A DNA stretch of 64,000 bases. It comes from Methylomarinovum tepidoasis. Its GTDB lineage: Bacteria > Pseudomonadota > Gammaproteobacteria > Methylococcales > Methylothermaceae. The notes under the pieces are model-generated. The model did not search any database, was not told the DNA's origin, and saw nothing but the letters and a program-made list of their open reading frames with translations. Both the position numbers and the translations under genes were made by a program. This document shows positions 38,559 through 50,540 of the stretch, piece by piece. The stretch lies in the NCBI RefSeq assembly GCF_030294985.1, contig NZ_AP024718.1, positions 248,001 through 312,000 on the forward strand. The letters are read 5' to 3'. The first letter of the stretch is position 1, and each line of letters begins with the position of its first letter.

Positions 38559-40150
38559 CGCCGGTCACGCCCGAAGGCCCGCGGTGTGATCCGCACCCCG
38601 GGCGGGGCCTGGCGGCGCTTGTACTCGTTGCGTTCCACCAGGTTGACCACCCGCCGCACCACCGCTTCGTCGAAGCCGGCGGCGACGATTTCCTCCACCG
38701 ACAGGTCCTGCTCCACGTACATCTCGAGAATCGGATCGAGCACCGCATACGGCGGCAGGCTGTCCTCGTCCTTCTGATCCGGGGCCAGCTCCGCCGAGGG
38801 TGGCCGCACCAGCACCCGCCCGGGGATGATCTCCCCTTCGGCGTTGATGTGCTCGGCCAGGGCGTAGACCTTGAGTTTCATCACGTCCTTGATCGGCGCG
38901 AACCCCCCGGCCATGTCGCCATAGAGGGTGGCGTAACCGACGCTCATCTCGCTCTTGTTGCCGGTGGACAGCACCAGGCGGCCGAACTTGTTGGAGATCG
39001 CCATCAGGGTGACGCCGCGGCAGCGGGCCTGGATGTTCTCCTCGGTCACATCCCAAGGTCTGCCGGCGAACTCCTTTTCGAGCATTTGCAAAAACGCCTG
39101 GAAGGCCGGCTCGATGGGGATGACCCGGTAGTTCACTCCCAGATTGTCGGCCAGGGCGCGGGCATCGGCCAGGCTGATTTCCGAAGTGAAGCGCGAGGGC
39201 ATCATCACCGCTTCGACGTTCTCCGCCCCCAGGGCTTCGGCCGCCAGGCACAGCACCACCGACGAGTCGATGCCGCCGGACAGGCCCAGCACCGCACCGT
39301 TGAAACCGTTCTTGCGGGTGTAATCGCGAATCGCCAGGACGATGGCCCTACGGATGCTGGGGATTTCCCCGGCCACCGGCGTCACCAGCCCCCCCTCCGG
39401 CACGACCCGTTCCCCGTCCCAGCGGAACTCGGCCACCTCCAGCGCCTCCTCGAACTCCGGCAGCCGCCGCACCACCCGGCCCTCCCAGTCCATCACGAAG
39501 GAGGCGCCGTCGAACACCAGTTCGTCTTGGCCGCCGATCTGGTTCACGTACGCCACCGGCACCCCGGTGGCGGCGATGCGGGCGTGAACCGTGGCTTCGC
39601 GCTCGGCGATCTTGCGGACGTGGAAGGGGGAGGCGTTGAGGTTGACGACGAGGCGGGCGCCAGCGCGCACGCTGGCCTCCACCGGGCCGGGATGCCAGAT
39701 GTCCTCGCAGATCGACAGCCCCACCGGCACGCCTCGGATGAGGCACAGGCCCGGTTCCTGGCCCGGCTGGAAATAGCGTTTTTCGTCGAAGACCCCGTAG
39801 TTGGGCAGGCACCGCTTGCGGTAGAGCAGCCGGATCTCGCCGTCGCGCAGAACCGCGGCACTGTTGTACAGCCGCCCGTCGCACCGTTCGGGAAAGCCGA
39901 CGATCAGCTCGATCCCGCCCACCTGACGGCGGATGCGCTCGAGGCCGTCTCGGCAGGCGCGGAGGAAATCCGCACGCAAAAGCAGATCCTCGGGCGGATA
40001 GCCGGACACCGCCAGTTCCGTGAACACCGCCACGTCGGCCTGCAACGCGTCGCGGGCCCGTTCGGCGGCGGCGACGATCTTGGCGACGTTGCCGTCGATG
40101 TCCCCCACCAGATAATTGAGCTGGGCCAGCGCCACGCGCAGCCGGGTCAT
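38525..40150 (-). CDS. nadE: glutamine-dependent NAD+ synthetase NadE
   Basis: A 541-residue two-domain enzyme. I chose ATG 40150, which overlaps the sucD stop by 4 bases (ATGA); the open frame further upstream is out of register with sucD. The N-terminal nitrilase-type glutaminase has the catalytic triad Glu45, Lys112 and Cys148 (SICEDIWHP). The C-terminal synthetase has the ATP-pyrophosphatase loop [13 protein letters not shown] and [18 protein letters not shown]. It amidates deamido-NAD+ with ammonia from glutamine. Confidence 0.95.
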   Translation of the reverse strand: MTRLRVALAQLNYLVGDIDGNVAKIVAAAERARDALQADVAVFTELAVSGYPPEDLLLRADFLRACRDGLERIRRQVGGIELIVGFPERCDGRLYNSAAVLRDGEIRLLYRKRCLPNYGVFDEKRYFQPGQEPGLCLIRGVPVGLSICEDIWHPGPVEASVRAGARLVVNLNASPFHVRKIAEREATVHARIAATGVPVAYVNQIGGQDELVFDGASFVMDWEGRVVRRLPEFEEALEVAEFRWDGERVVPEGGLVTPVAGEIPSIRRAIVLAIRDYTRKNGFNGAVLGLSGGIDSSVVLCLAAEALGAENVEAVMMPSRFTSEISLADARALADNLGVNYRVIPIEPAFQAFLQMLEKEFAGRPWDVTEENIQARCRGVTLMAISNKFGRLVLSTGNKSEMSVGYATLYGDMAGGFAPIKDVMKLKVYALAEHINAEGEIIPGRVLVRPPSAELAPDQKDEDSLPPYAVLDPILEMYVEQDLSVEEIVAAGFDEAVVRRVVNLVERNEYKRRQAPPGVRITPRAFGRDRRYPITNGFRAG

Positions 40151-41016
40151 GACAGCGCCTCCTTCATGCGCCGGCCCATGTCCGTGGGAAGATCCACCAC
40201 GGCGACTCCGGCCCGGCGCAGGGCCGTCACCTTGGCCTCGGCGGTCCCCCGCCCGCCGCTGACGATGGCGCCGGCGTGCCCCATGCGCCGACCGGGGGGC
40301 GCGGTGCGGCCGGCGATGTAGGCCACTACCGGCTTGGTGACGTGGTGTCGGATGTATTCGGCCGCCATTTCCTCCTCCTCGCCGCCGATCTCCCCCACCA
40401 GGATGATGCCACGGGTTTCCGGGTCGGCTTCGAACAGGGCCAGGGCGTCGATGAAGGTCATGCCGTGGATGGGATCGCCGCCGATGCCGATGCAGGTGCT
40501 CTGACCCAGTCCCTCGCGGGTGGTCTGCCACACCGCCTCGTAAGTCAGGGTACCGGAACGGGAGACGATGCCGACGCAGCCGCGGCGGTGGATGAAACCG
40601 GGCATGATGCCGATCTTGCATTCGTCCGGGGTGACGATGCCGGGACAGTTGGGACCGATGAGGACGCAGTCGTAGTCCTTCAGCGCCGCCTTGACCCTGA
40701 GCATGTGCAGGGTGGGAATGCCCTCGGTGATGCATACCACCAGGCGCAGGCCGCAATCGGCCGCCTCCAGGATGGCGTCGGCGGCGAACGGGGGCGGAAC
40801 GTAGATGACGCTGGCCTCGGCGCCGGTTTCCCGCACCGCCTCGCGCACGGTGTCGAACACCGGCAGCCCCAGATGGGTCTGACCGCCGCGCCCCGGCGTC
40901 ACCCCGCCGACCAGCCGGGTGCCGTATTCCAACGCCTGCCGGCTGTGGAAGGTGGCCTGTCTGCCGGTGAACCCCTGACAGATGACCCGGGTGTTGCGAT
41001 CGACCAGCACGCTCAT
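40147..41016 (-). CDS. sucD: succinyl-CoA ligase alpha subunit SucD
   Basis: A 289-residue subunit of the TCA-cycle enzyme that interconverts succinyl-CoA and succinate with nucleotide triphosphate. ATG 41016 overlaps the sucC stop (ATGA). Motifs: [23 protein letters not shown] (CoA-binding), [48 protein letters not shown], and the phosphohistidine loop [14 protein letters not shown]. Malate-CoA ligase (MtkB) is a close relative, important in serine-cycle methylotrophs, and cannot be fully excluded. Confidence 0.93.
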   Translation of the reverse strand: MSVLVDRNTRVICQGFTGRQATFHSRQALEYGTRLVGGVTPGRGGQTHLGLPVFDTVREAVRETGAEASVIYVPPPFAADAILEAADCGLRLVVCITEGIPTLHMLRVKAALKDYDCVLIGPNCPGIVTPDECKIGIMPGFIHRRGCVGIVSRSGTLTYEAVWQTTREGLGQSTCIGIGGDPIHGMTFIDALALFEADPETRGIILVGEIGGEEEEMAAEYIRHHVTKPVVAYIAGRTAPPGRRMGHAGAIVSGGRGTAEAKVTALRRAGVAVVDLPTDMGRRMKEALS

Positions 41017-42185
41017 GACAGTTCTCCTTTGGCCGCGGCGACCACTTTCCGGGCCGCCTCCAGCAGATCGGCGGCGGGGACGATAGCCAGTTGCGCCTCC
41101 TGCAGCAGGCGGCGGCCGGTGTCGGCGTTGGTGCCTTCCAGGCGCACCACCACCGGCACGCTGACGTGCACTTCGCGGACCGCGTCGATCACGCCTTCGG
41201 CGATCAGATCGCAGCGCACGATGCCGCCGAAGATGTTGACCAGAATGGCCTTGACCTTGGCGTCGGAGAGGATGATCTTGAAGGCCTCGGCGACCCGCTC
41301 GGCGGTCACCCCGCCGCCCACGTCGAGGAAATTGGCCGGCTCGCCGCCGCACTGTTTGACCAGGTCCAGGGTCGCCATCGCCAATCCGGCGCCGTTGACC
41401 ATGCAGCCGATGTCCCCGTCGAGGGCCACGTAGCTGAGGCCGTGTTCGCGGGCGCGGCGCTCCTTCTCGTCCTCCTGGGTAGGATCGCGCAGGGTTTCGA
41501 TGTCGGGGTGGGCGTACAGGGCATTGTCGTCGAAATTGAGCTTGGCATCGAGCGCCACCAGATCGCCGTCCGCCGTCACCGCCAGCGGATTGAGCTCGAT
41601 CTGGCTGGCGTCCTTGTCCCGGAACAGCCGCTGCAAACCGTCGAGGATCTGGACGAAGCGGCGGGCCTGGGCGGCGTCGAGCCCCATGGCGAAGGCCATT
41701 TCCCGTCCCTGGTAGGGCTGAAAGCCGGCGGCCGGATGGAGGTGGAAGCGCCGGATCGCCTCCGGCTGCCGGCGCGCGACCTCCTCGATGTCCATGCCGC
41801 CGGAGGCCGAACCGACCACGCCGATGCGCTCAGCGCTGCGGTCGATCGTCAGGCTGAGATACAGCTCGCGGGCGATGTCGGTGGCCCGCTCCACCAGCAC
41901 CCGATGGACCGGCAGGCCGCGGGCGTCGGTCTGGGCGGTCACCAGACGCTTGCCGAGCAACCGGGCGGCGGCTTCGGCCACTTCCTCGGGCGTGCGGGCC
42001 AGCACCACGCCACCGGCCTTGCCGCGGGCGCCGGCGTGAATCTGGGCCTTGACCAGCCAGGGTCCGGGAGACAGCGATTCGGCCGCCTGCCGCGCCGCCG
42101 CCGCGGTTTCGGCCACCTCCCCTGCCGGTACCGGAATGCCATATTCGGCCAACAGGGACTTGGCCTGATATTCGTGGATGTTCAT
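41013..42185 (-). CDS. sucC: succinyl-CoA ligase beta subunit SucC
   Basis: A 390-residue ATP-grasp subunit, of usual SucC length. It begins [20 protein letters not shown], with [31 protein letters not shown]-type region, [31 protein letters not shown] and [18 protein letters not shown]. It pairs with sucD next door and is divergent from pilS with 65 bases between. sucCD is separated from other TCA genes here and coupled instead to nadE. As for SucD, malate-CoA ligase is the alternative. Confidence 0.93.
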   Translation of the reverse strand: MNIHEYQAKSLLAEYGIPVPAGEVAETAAAARQAAESLSPGPWLVKAQIHAGARGKAGGVVLARTPEEVAEAAARLLGKRLVTAQTDARGLPVHRVLVERATDIARELYLSLTIDRSAERIGVVGSASGGMDIEEVARRQPEAIRRFHLHPAAGFQPYQGREMAFAMGLDAAQARRFVQILDGLQRLFRDKDASQIELNPLAVTADGDLVALDAKLNFDDNALYAHPDIETLRDPTQEDEKERRAREHGLSYVALDGDIGCMVNGAGLAMATLDLVKQCGGEPANFLDVGGGVTAERVAEAFKIILSDAKVKAILVNIFGGIVRCDLIAEGVIDAVREVHVSVPVVVRLEGTNADTGRRLLQEAQLAIVPAADLLEAARKVVAAAKGELS

Positions 42186-42250
42186 GGCAAGCCGCCTATA
42201 ATTTGCAAAGTGTCACCATTCTATGCCAACACCCGCATCGAGGCGAGTCC

Positions 42251-43855
42251 ATGACCGACAGCGCCGCCTATCTGCAACCCTGCCCGCACTCGGCCTACCG
42301 GATCGAAACCGCGCCGGCCTGGCGGCTGTTGCGCGTGTTCGCCCTGTATCAGCTGACGGCCGCCTCCCTGCTGCCCATCCTCTTCTTCACCCATCGCGGC
42401 CCCGCCCATCTGGGTGCCTATGCCCCGGATCTGTTCAGCGCCTTGGCCGCCGTCTATGCCGCCGCCACCTGGTTCAGCCTGCCGCTGTTGTGGCTGCGCC
42501 GTCCCGGTTACCGCTGGCAGGCCGCCGGACGTCTGGGACTGGACCTGGTCGTGCTCCCCGGCGTCATCTATGCCTGCGGCGGGCTGGGAAGCGGCTTCGG
42601 CATCCTGCTGGCGGTGTCGGTGGCCGCATCAGGGCTGTTGATCGGCGGCCGCTGCGCCCTGGGTTATGCCGCCCTGGCCGCCCTGGCGGTGCTTGGAGTG
42701 GAAGGCTACGCCGACTGGCGCGGCGGTTTCGAGGCGAGCCACTACACCTATGCCGCCATGCTCGGTATCGCCTATTTCGCCATCGCCGGCCTGGCCGTCG
42801 CCCTGGCCCAGCGGGCCGAAGAGAGCACCGCCCTGGCCGAACGCCGGCAGGTGGACCTGGCCAATCTCCAGCGCCTCAACGCTTTCATCGTCCAGCACCT
42901 GCAAGCGGGGATTCTGGTTCTGGACGACCAGCGCCGCCTCCGCCTCACCAATCAGGCCGCCCTGGCGCTGCTGGGGCTGGCGCAGCCGCCCAGGGATGCC
43001 AGCGGGCTGCCCGGACTGCTCAGCGCCAGCCTGCGGGAATGGCAGGCCCGGGGCGACCCAGAACACCAGGCCGTGCTGACGACCGATCACGGCCCGCTGC
43101 ATCTGCGGGCCAGCCGCCTGTCTCTGGAGGGGGAGACCCTGACCCTGGTCTTCCTGGAAGACGACCGCCTGCACCAGAGACGGGTCCAGGAAAGCAAGCT
43201 CACCTCCCTGGGCCGCCTCACCGCCGGCATCGCCCATGAAATCCGAAATCCCCTGGGCGCCATCGGCCACGCCGCCCAGCTCCTGGAGGAAAGCCCCCAT
43301 CTGGATCCCCAGGATCTGCGCTTGGTGGCGATCATCCGCAAGCACGTCCGCCGCGTGGACGAAACCATCGACAATGTCCTGCAGCTCTCGCGGCGCAGCG
43401 CGGCCAAACGCCAGCGCCTGGAACTTTGCGCCTGGCTGCAACGCTTCCGCACCGACTTCGAAGAGGAAACCCGCAACCGATCCGTCGAGCTGGAGCTGCC
43501 CGATGCGGAGATCTCCGCCCTGGTCGATCCCGGCCAGCTCAAACAGATTCTGAGCAATCTGTGCAGCAACGCGCTCAAATACGGGGGCGGTGCGGTCCGG
43601 ATACGCCTGACTCAGGAAGGCCGACATCCCTGCATCGAGGTGATCGACCAGGGCCCCGGCATCGCTACCGAACACCTGTCCCAGATCTTCGAACCCTTTT
43701 TCACCACCTCCGGCAGCGGCACCGGACTGGGTCTCTACATCGCCCGGGAACTGGCCCAACTCAACCAGGCCCGGCTGGAATACGACAACGGCCCCCAAGG
43801 CAGCCGCTTCCGCATTCTTCTCACCCCCATCAACGAGGTCATCCTGGCGCCATGA
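42251..43855 (+). CDS. pilS: sensor histidine kinase PilS
   Basis: A 534-residue membrane kinase. ATG 42251 has GAGGCGAG upstream and removes an out-of-family extension. Six hydrophobic segments occupy about residues 24-195, then a PAS-like domain (about 205-300), HisKA with the phosphoacceptor His329 in TAGIAHEIRNPLGAIGHAAQLL, and a HATPase domain with NLCSNALKYGGG and GTGLGLYIAREL. PilS senses pilin levels in the membrane and controls pilA through PilR in Pseudomonas. The stop overlaps pilR by 4 bases. Confidence 0.93.
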   Translation: MTDSAAYLQPCPHSAYRIETAPAWRLLRVFALYQLTAASLLPILFFTHRGPAHLGAYAPDLFSALAAVYAAATWFSLPLLWLRRPGYRWQAAGRLGLDLVVLPGVIYACGGLGSGFGILLAVSVAASGLLIGGRCALGYAALAALAVLGVEGYADWRGGFEASHYTYAAMLGIAYFAIAGLAVALAQRAEESTALAERRQVDLANLQRLNAFIVQHLQAGILVLDDQRRLRLTNQAALALLGLAQPPRDASGLPGLLSASLREWQARGDPEHQAVLTTDHGPLHLRASRLSLEGETLTLVFLEDDRLHQRRVQESKLTSLGRLTAGIAHEIRNPLGAIGHAAQLLEESPHLDPQDLRLVAIIRKHVRRVDETIDNVLQLSRRSAAKRQRLELCAWLQRFRTDFEEETRNRSVELELPDAEISALVDPGQLKQILSNLCSNALKYGGGAVRIRLTQEGRHPCIEVIDQGPGIATEHLSQIFEPFFTTSGSGTGLGLYIARELAQLNQARLEYDNGPQGSRFRILLTPINEVILAP

Positions 43856-45213
43856 CTCAATCCACCGCCCTTGTCGTCGACGACGAACCGGACATCCTCG
43901 AACTGCTGGAACTGACGCTCGCGCGCATGAACGTCCAGGCCCGCTGCGCCGCCACCTTGGAAGAGGCCAAGACCTGGCTCGAGCGGGAATCCTTCCAGCT
44001 CTGTCTCACCGACATGCGCCTGCCGGACGGCGACGGCATCGACCTGGTCGCCTACATCCAGGAACGCTTTCCCGACCTGCCGGTGGCGGTCATCACCGCC
44101 CACGGCAACATGGAGGCGGCAGTGCGGGCGCTGAAGTGCGGAGCCTTCGACTTCGTTTCCAAACCGGTGGACCTGCAAATCCTGCGCAAACTGGTGGGCA
44201 GCGCCATTCAGCTGACCGATGCCCCCAAAGACCGCCGCTCCCGCGACTTGCTGCTGGGGAATTCAGCGCCGATGCGCGACATCCGCGGCAAGATCGCCAG
44301 GCTGGCGCGCACCCAGGCGCCAGTGTTCATTCACGGCGAATCCGGCACCGGCAAGGAGCTGGTGGCAAGGCTGATACACGCCAAAAGCCCGCGGGCCGAC
44401 AAGCCCTTCGTCGCCGTCAACTGCGGCGCCATTCCGGCGGAACTGATGGAAAGCGAGTTCTTCGGTCACAGGAAGGGAAGCTTTTCCGGCGCGGTCGCCG
44501 ACCACCTAGGTCTGTTCCAGGCCGCCGACGGCGGCACCCTGTTTCTCGACGAGGTCGCAGATCTCCCCCTGCACCTGCAGGTCAAGCTGCTGCGGGCGAT
44601 CCAGGAAAAGCGCGTCCGCCCGGTCGGCGGCCACGAGGAGATCGCCGTGGACGTACGCATCCTCTCGGCCATCCATAAGAATTTGAAGGCCCTGGTGGAC
44701 GAGGGCCGCTTCCGCCAGGACCTGTATTACCGCATCAACGTCATCGAACTGACCGTCCCACCCCTGCGTCAGCGCCGCGAGGACATTCCCCTGCTGGCCG
44801 ACCGCATCCTCACCCACATCGCCCACGTCAACGGCCTGCCTCCCCTGATGCTGACCGAGCGCGCTCTTGAGGCGCTGTGCCGTTACGATTTCCCGGGCAA
44901 CGTCCGCGAACTGGAGAACATCCTGGAACGGGCCGCCGCCCTGTGCGAGGGGGAAATCCTCGACGCCGACGATCTGCACCTCCCGCCCCCCTCGGCCCCC
45001 GTCTCCGGCATCTCCCCGAAGGACGCCCCCCCCCTGCCCGAGGGCCCCTTCTCGCTGGAGGACTATCTGGGGGAAATCGAGCGACGCGCCATCCTCGACG
45101 CTCTGACGCAGACCCGCTGGAACCGTTCCAAGGCTGCCCGCCGTCTGGGGATGACGCTGCGGCAACTCAAATACCGGTTGCAGAAATGGGGACTCGACGG
45201 CGGGGAGGACTGA
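43852..45213 (+). CDS. pilR: sigma54-dependent response regulator PilR
   Basis: A 453-residue NtrC-family activator. The receiver domain has the phosphoacceptor Asp54 (LCLTDMRLPDGDG); the AAA+ domain has Walker A GESGTGKE and Walker B GGTLFLDEVADLPL; a Fis-type helix-turn-helix ends the protein (RRAILDALTQTRWNRSKAARRLGMTLRQLKYRLQKWG). The sigma54-contacting loop, usually GAFTGA, reads GSFSGA. PilR is expected to switch on pilin transcription at a sigma54 promoter elsewhere. Start ATG 43852 lies within the end of pilS. Confidence 0.94.
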   Translation: MTQSTALVVDDEPDILELLELTLARMNVQARCAATLEEAKTWLERESFQLCLTDMRLPDGDGIDLVAYIQERFPDLPVAVITAHGNMEAAVRALKCGAFDFVSKPVDLQILRKLVGSAIQLTDAPKDRRSRDLLLGNSAPMRDIRGKIARLARTQAPVFIHGESGTGKELVARLIHAKSPRADKPFVAVNCGAIPAELMESEFFGHRKGSFSGAVADHLGLFQAADGGTLFLDEVADLPLHLQVKLLRAIQEKRVRPVGGHEEIAVDVRILSAIHKNLKALVDEGRFRQDLYYRINVIELTVPPLRQRREDIPLLADRILTHIAHVNGLPPLMLTERALEALCRYDFPGNVRELENILERAAALCEGEILDADDLHLPPPSAPVSGISPKDAPPLPEGPFSLEDYLGEIERRAILDALTQTRWNRSKAARRLGMTLRQLKYRLQKWGLDGGED

Positions 45214-45309
45214 CACGGCCAAAACGGCCGATGTGTGACAGGCCTCACGGAAGATCCGGATCGCAGCGACTACCTTTCCTCAAGAACCCTATCAGAAAGG
45301 AGGAACGCA

Positions 45310-45570
45310 ATGCGTCGAATCATCCCGTCCGTTATGCTCTCGGCCACGCTGCTGCTCGCCAGCCCCTTTGCGCTGGCGGTCAACATCAACAAGGCCGATG
45401 CCGCCGCCATCGCCGAGGAACTCAAAGGGGTCGGCAAAACCAAAGCGGAAGCGATCGTCAAGGAGCGGCAAAAGAACGGGCCGTTCAAGAACGGCGAGGA
45501 TCTCGCAGCCCGGGTCAAGGGGATCGGACCTGCGACCGTGGCGAAGAACAAGGACAGGCTGCAGTTCTAA
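45310..45570 (+). CDS. ComEA-like helix-hairpin-helix protein
   Basis: An 86-residue exported protein. An excellent ribosome site (AAAGGAGG) precedes ATG 45310. A signal peptide (MRRIIPSVMLSATLLLASPFALA) is followed by VNINKADAAAIAEELKGVGKTKAEAIV and GEDLAARVKGIGPATVAKNKDRLQF, two helix-hairpin-helix motifs that bind DNA. It resembles the periplasmic DNA-binding protein ComEA used in natural transformation; its place beside pilus regulation genes fits DNA uptake through type IV pili, though this is inference. Confidence 0.9.
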   Translation: MRRIIPSVMLSATLLLASPFALAVNINKADAAAIAEELKGVGKTKAEAIVKERQKNGPFKNGEDLAARVKGIGPATVAKNKDRLQF

Positions 45571-45577
45571 GGTACGA

Positions 45578-45608
45578 AAGGGAAGGTGGACCCTCCTCAC
45601 CTTCCCTT
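45578..45608. terminator. bidirectional hairpin between comEA-like gene and ihfA
   Basis: An 11-bp perfect stem, AAGGGAAGGTG / CACCTTCCCTT, with a 9-base loop, lies between two convergent genes. The T tracts are short (TTCCC on plus, TTTCG on minus), so termination is likely but not certain. Confidence 0.55.
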
Positions 45609-45615
45609 CCCGCCC

Positions 45616-45945
45616 TCAGAAGTCCTCATCCTCAACCTGTTGCGCGGCGGCAACCCGGTGCGAATAGGATGCGATCCGGCTTTTGAGTTTTTGACCGGCC
45701 TTGAAGGTCACCACCCGCCGGGCGCTGACGGGAATTTCCTCCCCCGTCTTGGGATTGCGTCCGGGCCGTTCGTTCTTGTCCCGCAGGTCGAAGTTGCCGA
45801 ATCCTGACAGTTTCACCGGCGTCCCCGCCTCCAGGGTCCGCTTGAGCTCCTCGAAGAACAGGTCCACCAGCGCCTTGGCTTCCTTGCGGTGCAATCCGAT
45901 ATCCTCGAACAGTTTCTCGACGATGTCGGCTTTGGTCAGGGTCAT
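45616..45945 (-). CDS. ihfA: integration host factor alpha subunit IhfA
   Basis: A 109-residue DNA-bending protein of the HU/IHF family. It begins [35 protein letters not shown], and the beta-arm region [44 protein letters not shown] matches IHF-alpha, including the arm-tip proline. It is the last gene of the thrS-to-ihfA series, following pheT by 4 bases, as in E. coli. IHF assists sigma54 activators such as PilR, so it may be functionally relevant to the neighbouring genes. Confidence 0.95.
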   Translation of the reverse strand: MTLTKADIVEKLFEDIGLHRKEAKALVDLFFEELKRTLEAGTPVKLSGFGNFDLRDKNERPGRNPKTGEEIPVSARRVVTFKAGQKLKSRIASYSHRVAAAQQVEDEDF

Positions 45946-45949
45946 GGGA

Positions 45950-48340
45950 TCAACTCCTCAGTTTGGCGGCGAAGCGCTGTCGCAAGGTTTCGATCACCCG
46001 GGTCACGGTGCGGTCGACCTCCTCGTCGGTCAGGGTGCGTTCCGGATGCTGCAGCACCAGACCGAGGGCGAGACTCTTTTCCCCGGCTTCAAGGCCGGCG
46101 CCGTGATAGACATCGAACAGAATCACATCGACCAGCCATTCACCGGCCGCCTCCCGTACCGCCGCCACGACCGCGCCCGCCGGCACTTCCTCCTCGACGA
46201 CGATGGCGAGATCCCGGCGCACCGAGGGGAAGCGGGAAAGCGGCCGGAAAACGGGAACCTTTCTGTCCTCCAGCACCGCCTGAGCCATTTCGAAGAGGAA
46301 CACGTTCGTCTCAATACCCAGCATCTCCGCGATCTGCGGATGCAGCATCCCCAGCCAGCCGACCACCCGGCCCGTGGCGGTTTCGACCAAAGCGGCGCTT
46401 TGACCGGGATGCAGGGCCGGATGACGGCGGGCCTCGAAAGTGAAATCCCACCGCCCGGTGGCCGAAAGCAGGGCCTCCACATCTCCCTTGAGGTCGTAGA
46501 AATCCAGCGGCCGCGCCTTCACCCCCCACTGTTCCGGCCACACCGGGCCGCAGGCGATCACCGCCAGCATCTTTTCCTGCCGGATGTCCTCCCCCTCGCG
46601 GTGGAAACGCAAACCAGCCTCGAACAGGCGCACCCGGCTCTGCTGGCGGTTGAGGTTGTGACGCAGGGCCTGCAACAGGCCCGTCCACAGGGTGGTGCGC
46701 ATCACCGCCATGTCGGCGGACAAGGGATTGGCCAGGACCACCGGCGTCAGATCCGGCGCCAACATCTCCTGCAAAGCGCGATCGACGAAACTGTAGGTGA
46801 TGGTCTCTCGGTAATCCCGGTCACCCAGCAAGGCCCGCACCCGGGCGAGCGGCAGCCGCCCTTCGGGAACCGGCTGTAGGGTCATGGGCAGGCGGGGCGC
46901 GCGCACTGGCAGGTTCTGGTAACCGGCGATCCGGGCCAGCTCCTCGATCAGGTCCGCCTCGATATGGATGTCGAAGCGAAAGCTGGGCGCCGTCACCTGC
47001 CATTCATCCTCCGCCGCCGGCGCAATCTCCATCCCTAAACGCCGCAGGATCTCCTCCACTTCGGCGGCCTCGAAGTCCATTCCCAGCAGGCGGGAGATCC
47101 GACGCCGGCGCAACCGAATCGGAGACCTCTGCGGCAGATGCTCGGCGGCGAGGACCTCTACCACCGGCCCCGGCTCGCCGCCGGCGATCTCCACGATCAG
47201 CCGGGTGGCGTATTCGATCGCCCGCGGTTGCAGTTGCGGATCGACCCCCCGTTCGAAACGGTGAGAGGAATCGGTGTGCAGGCCGTGGCGGCGAGCCTTG
47301 CCCATGATCGCCTCGGGGGCGAAGAAGGCGCATTCCAGGAAAATGTCGGCGCTGCCATCGTTCACTGCCGAATCGCGCCCGCCCATGATACCCGCCAGCG
47401 CCAGCGGGCGCCGGGCGTCGGCGATCACCAGCTCGTCACCTGTCAGGGTGATTTCCTGATCGTTGAGCAGCGCCAGCTTTTCCCCGGCCTTGGCCTGCCG
47501 CACCCGGATGCCGTCTTCGATCCCGGCGGCGTCGAAGGCATGCAAAGGCTGCCCCAGTTCCAACAGCACGTAGTTGGTGATGTCCACCACCGCCCCCAGG
47601 CTGCGCAGACCGCTGCGGCGCAGACGTTCCTGCATCCACATCGGCGTCGGCGCCTGGGGGTCGATGCCCTTGATCAGGCGGCCCAGGTAACGGGGGCAAG
47701 CGGCCCGGGCTTCCGCCGCCACCTCGACCGGCAGCACATCCCGGTGACAGGCCGGCACCGGCTCGACCGCCCGCAGCCGCCAGTCGATGCGGTTGAGCAC
47801 CGCCACCTCGCGGGCGACGCCCTCGACGCTGAGACAGTCGGCCCGGTTGGGGGTGAGATCCACTTCGATGACCTGATCGTCGAGCTGCAGCCAAACCCGC
47901 AGGTCCTCGCCCACCGGGGCGTCGGCCGGCAGCTCCCACAAGCCTTCGGCAGCTTCGGCCAGCCCCAGCTCCTTGGCCGAACACAGCATGCCGAAGGATT
48001 CGACCCCGCGCAGTTTCGACTTGCGAATCTTGAAACCGCCCGGCAGCACCGCGCCGATGGTCGCCAGCGGCGCCCTCATGCCGGGATGGACGTTGGGGGC
48101 GCCGCAGACGATCTGCAAGGACTCGCCTCGGCCGACGGAAACCCGGCAGACCCTGAGCCTGTCGGCATTGGGATGAGGCTCGACGGCGACCACTTCGGCG
48201 ACCACCACGCCGGAGAACGGGGGCGCGGCCGGCTCCACGGCGTCCACCTCCAACCCCGCCATGGTCAGCTGTTCGACCAGGCGTGCGGTATCGACTGGCG
48301 GATTGACGTGCTCTCGGAGCCAGGCTTCGCTAAAGCGCAT
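45950..48340 (-). CDS. pheT: phenylalanine--tRNA ligase beta subunit PheT
   Basis: A 796-residue subunit of the alpha2beta2 synthetase. The order of domains is as expected: tRNA-binding EMAP-like domain (about 40-150, [27 protein letters not shown]), B3/B4 editing domain (about 210-385), B5 domains (about 400-475), catalytic-like core, and the C-terminal anticodon-binding FDX-ACB domain (about 700-795). It follows pheS by 13 bases. The usual bacterial length is near 795, so it is complete. Confidence 0.97.
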   Translation of the reverse strand: MRFSEAWLREHVNPPVDTARLVEQLTMAGLEVDAVEPAAPPFSGVVVAEVVAVEPHPNADRLRVCRVSVGRGESLQIVCGAPNVHPGMRAPLATIGAVLPGGFKIRKSKLRGVESFGMLCSAKELGLAEAAEGLWELPADAPVGEDLRVWLQLDDQVIEVDLTPNRADCLSVEGVAREVAVLNRIDWRLRAVEPVPACHRDVLPVEVAAEARAACPRYLGRLIKGIDPQAPTPMWMQERLRRSGLRSLGAVVDITNYVLLELGQPLHAFDAAGIEDGIRVRQAKAGEKLALLNDQEITLTGDELVIADARRPLALAGIMGGRDSAVNDGSADIFLECAFFAPEAIMGKARRHGLHTDSSHRFERGVDPQLQPRAIEYATRLIVEIAGGEPGPVVEVLAAEHLPQRSPIRLRRRRISRLLGMDFEAAEVEEILRRLGMEIAPAAEDEWQVTAPSFRFDIHIEADLIEELARIAGYQNLPVRAPRLPMTLQPVPEGRLPLARVRALLGDRDYRETITYSFVDRALQEMLAPDLTPVVLANPLSADMAVMRTTLWTGLLQALRHNLNRQQSRVRLFEAGLRFHREGEDIRQEKMLAVIACGPVWPEQWGVKARPLDFYDLKGDVEALLSATGRWDFTFEARRHPALHPGQSAALVETATGRVVGWLGMLHPQIAEMLGIETNVFLFEMAQAVLEDRKVPVFRPLSRFPSVRRDLAIVVEEEVPAGAVVAAVREAAGEWLVDVILFDVYHGAGLEAGEKSLALGLVLQHPERTLTDEEVDRTVTRVIETLRQRFAAKLRS

Positions 48341-48353
48341 AAGAAATTTGGTC

Positions 48354-49379
<1,026 letters not shown>

Positions 49380-49733
49380 TTAAGCCTGCGCGGCGGCGAC
49401 TTTCGCCAGTTCGGCGAAGGCTTCCTTGTCGTTGACCGCCATGTCGGCCAGCACCTTGCGGTCGATGGCGATGTCGGCCTTGTGGAGCCCGTTCATGAAG
49501 CGGCTGTAGGACAGGCCGTGCTCGCGGGCCGCGGCGTTGATGCGGGTGATCCACAGGGACCGGAACTGGCGCTTGCGCTGCTTGCGGTCGCGATAGGCAT
49601 ACTGGCCGGCCTTGATGACCGCCTGCTTGGCGACCCGGAACACCCGGCTGCGGGCGCCGTAGTAACCTTTGGCCTGTTTGAGAATCTTCTTGTGACGACG
49701 ACGGGCGATAACTCCGCGCTTGACTCGTGGCAT
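49380..49733 (-). CDS. rplT: 50S ribosomal protein L20
   Basis: A 117-residue basic protein with the L20 sequence: [51 protein letters not shown], then [25 protein letters not shown]20 is an assembly protein of the large subunit and, in E. coli, represses its own operon by binding rpmI mRNA. The infC-rpmI-rplT order is kept, so similar feedback is possible, but I did not identify the mRNA pseudoknot site. Confidence 0.97.
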   Translation of the reverse strand: MPRVKRGVIARRRHKKILKQAKGYYGARSRVFRVAKQAVIKAGQYAYRDRKQRKRQFRSLWITRINAAAREHGLSYSRFMNGLHKADIAIDRKVLADMAVNDKEAFAELAKVAAAQA

Positions 49734-49774
49734 GGCTTCAATCCGCTCCTACGGTTCGGGATGGAGGACTTCGA

Positions 49775-49972
49775 TCAGCTGTAAGGCAACAGCTGTTTGG
49801 CTTCGCGCACGTCGGACGGGCTCAGGTAGGCCGGCCGGCGCAGATGGCGCTTGCGCTTGGTGGATTTCTTGGTCAGGATGTGGCGACGGTTGGCATGGTT
49901 GCGCTTGAACTTGCCGGAACCGGTCCGGGTAAAGCGCTTGGCCGCCCCACGGTTGGTCTTCAGTTTTGGCAT
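49775..49972 (-). CDS. rpmI: 50S ribosomal protein L35
   Basis: A 65-residue very basic protein, [45 protein letters not shown] and so on, of exact L35 length. It lies 31 bases after infC and 41 bases before rplT. In enteric bacteria its translation is the target of L20 repression. Confidence 0.97.
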   Translation of the reverse strand: MPKLKTNRGAAKRFTRTGSGKFKRNHANRRHILTKKSTKRKRHLRRPAYLSPSDVREAKQLLPYS

Positions 49973-50003
49973 CGTCTGCTCCTTAAAAACGGGATAAACT
50001 CAC

Positions 50004-50528
50004 TCACTTCTTTTTCTTCGGCGCCAGCACCATCACCATTTGACGGCCTTCCATCTTGGGATGCTGCTCGACCACCGCGTATTCTTCCAGATCCTTCTCG
50101 ATCCGCTTCAAAAGCTCCATGCCCAGTTCCCGGTGGGCCATCTCGCGGCCGCGAAAACGCACCGTCACCTTGGCCTTGTCGCCGTCTTCCAGGAACCGGA
50201 CCAGGTTGCGCAGCTTGATCTGGTAATCCCCCTCGCCGGTCCCGGGGCGGAACTTGACTTCCTTGACCTGGATCTGCTTCTGCTTCTTCCTCGCCGCCTG
50301 CAGCTTCTTGCTCTGCTCGAAGCGGTACTTGCCGTAATCCATGATCCGGCACACCGGCGGATCGGCCTGGGGGGCGATCTCCACCAGATCCAGCCCGGCG
50401 TCCTCGGCGGCCCGCAAGGCTTCGGCCAACGACACGACGCCGATCTGCTCGCCATCCGCACCGATCAGGCGGACCTTGGGGGCGCGGATATCCCGGTTGC
50501 GGCGGGGTTCTGTTACTTTGGTAGCGAT
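50004..50528 (-). CDS. infC: translation initiation factor IF-3 with AUC start codon
   Basis: A 174-residue factor. An ATG-type start would give only a truncated 143-residue protein from an internal GTG at 50435. The conserved N terminus ([33 protein letters not shown]) lies upstream in the same frame, and the only plausible initiator is ATC at 50526-50528, preceded by GGAGAGAG eight bases away. The frame is closed just above by the thrS stop. Non-canonical AUU/AUC/AUA starts are the known basis of IF-3 autoregulation. The C domain ([40 protein letters not shown]) is complete. Confidence 0.94.
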   Translation of the reverse strand: MATKVTEPRRNRDIRAPKVRLIGADGEQIGVVSLAEALRAAEDAGLDLVEIAPQADPPVCRIMDYGKYRFEQSKKLQAARKKQKQIQVKEVKFRPGTGEGDYQIKLRNLVRFLEDGDKAKVTVRFRGREMAHRELGMELLKRIEKDLEEYAVVEQHPKMEGRQMVMVLAPKKKK

Positions 50529-50540
50529 GAGGCTCTCTCC

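Noticed and set aside
45217-45232. Hairpin CGGCC-AAAAC-GGCCG after pilR
   Set aside because: A 5-bp stem with no T tract following it; not convincing as a terminator.
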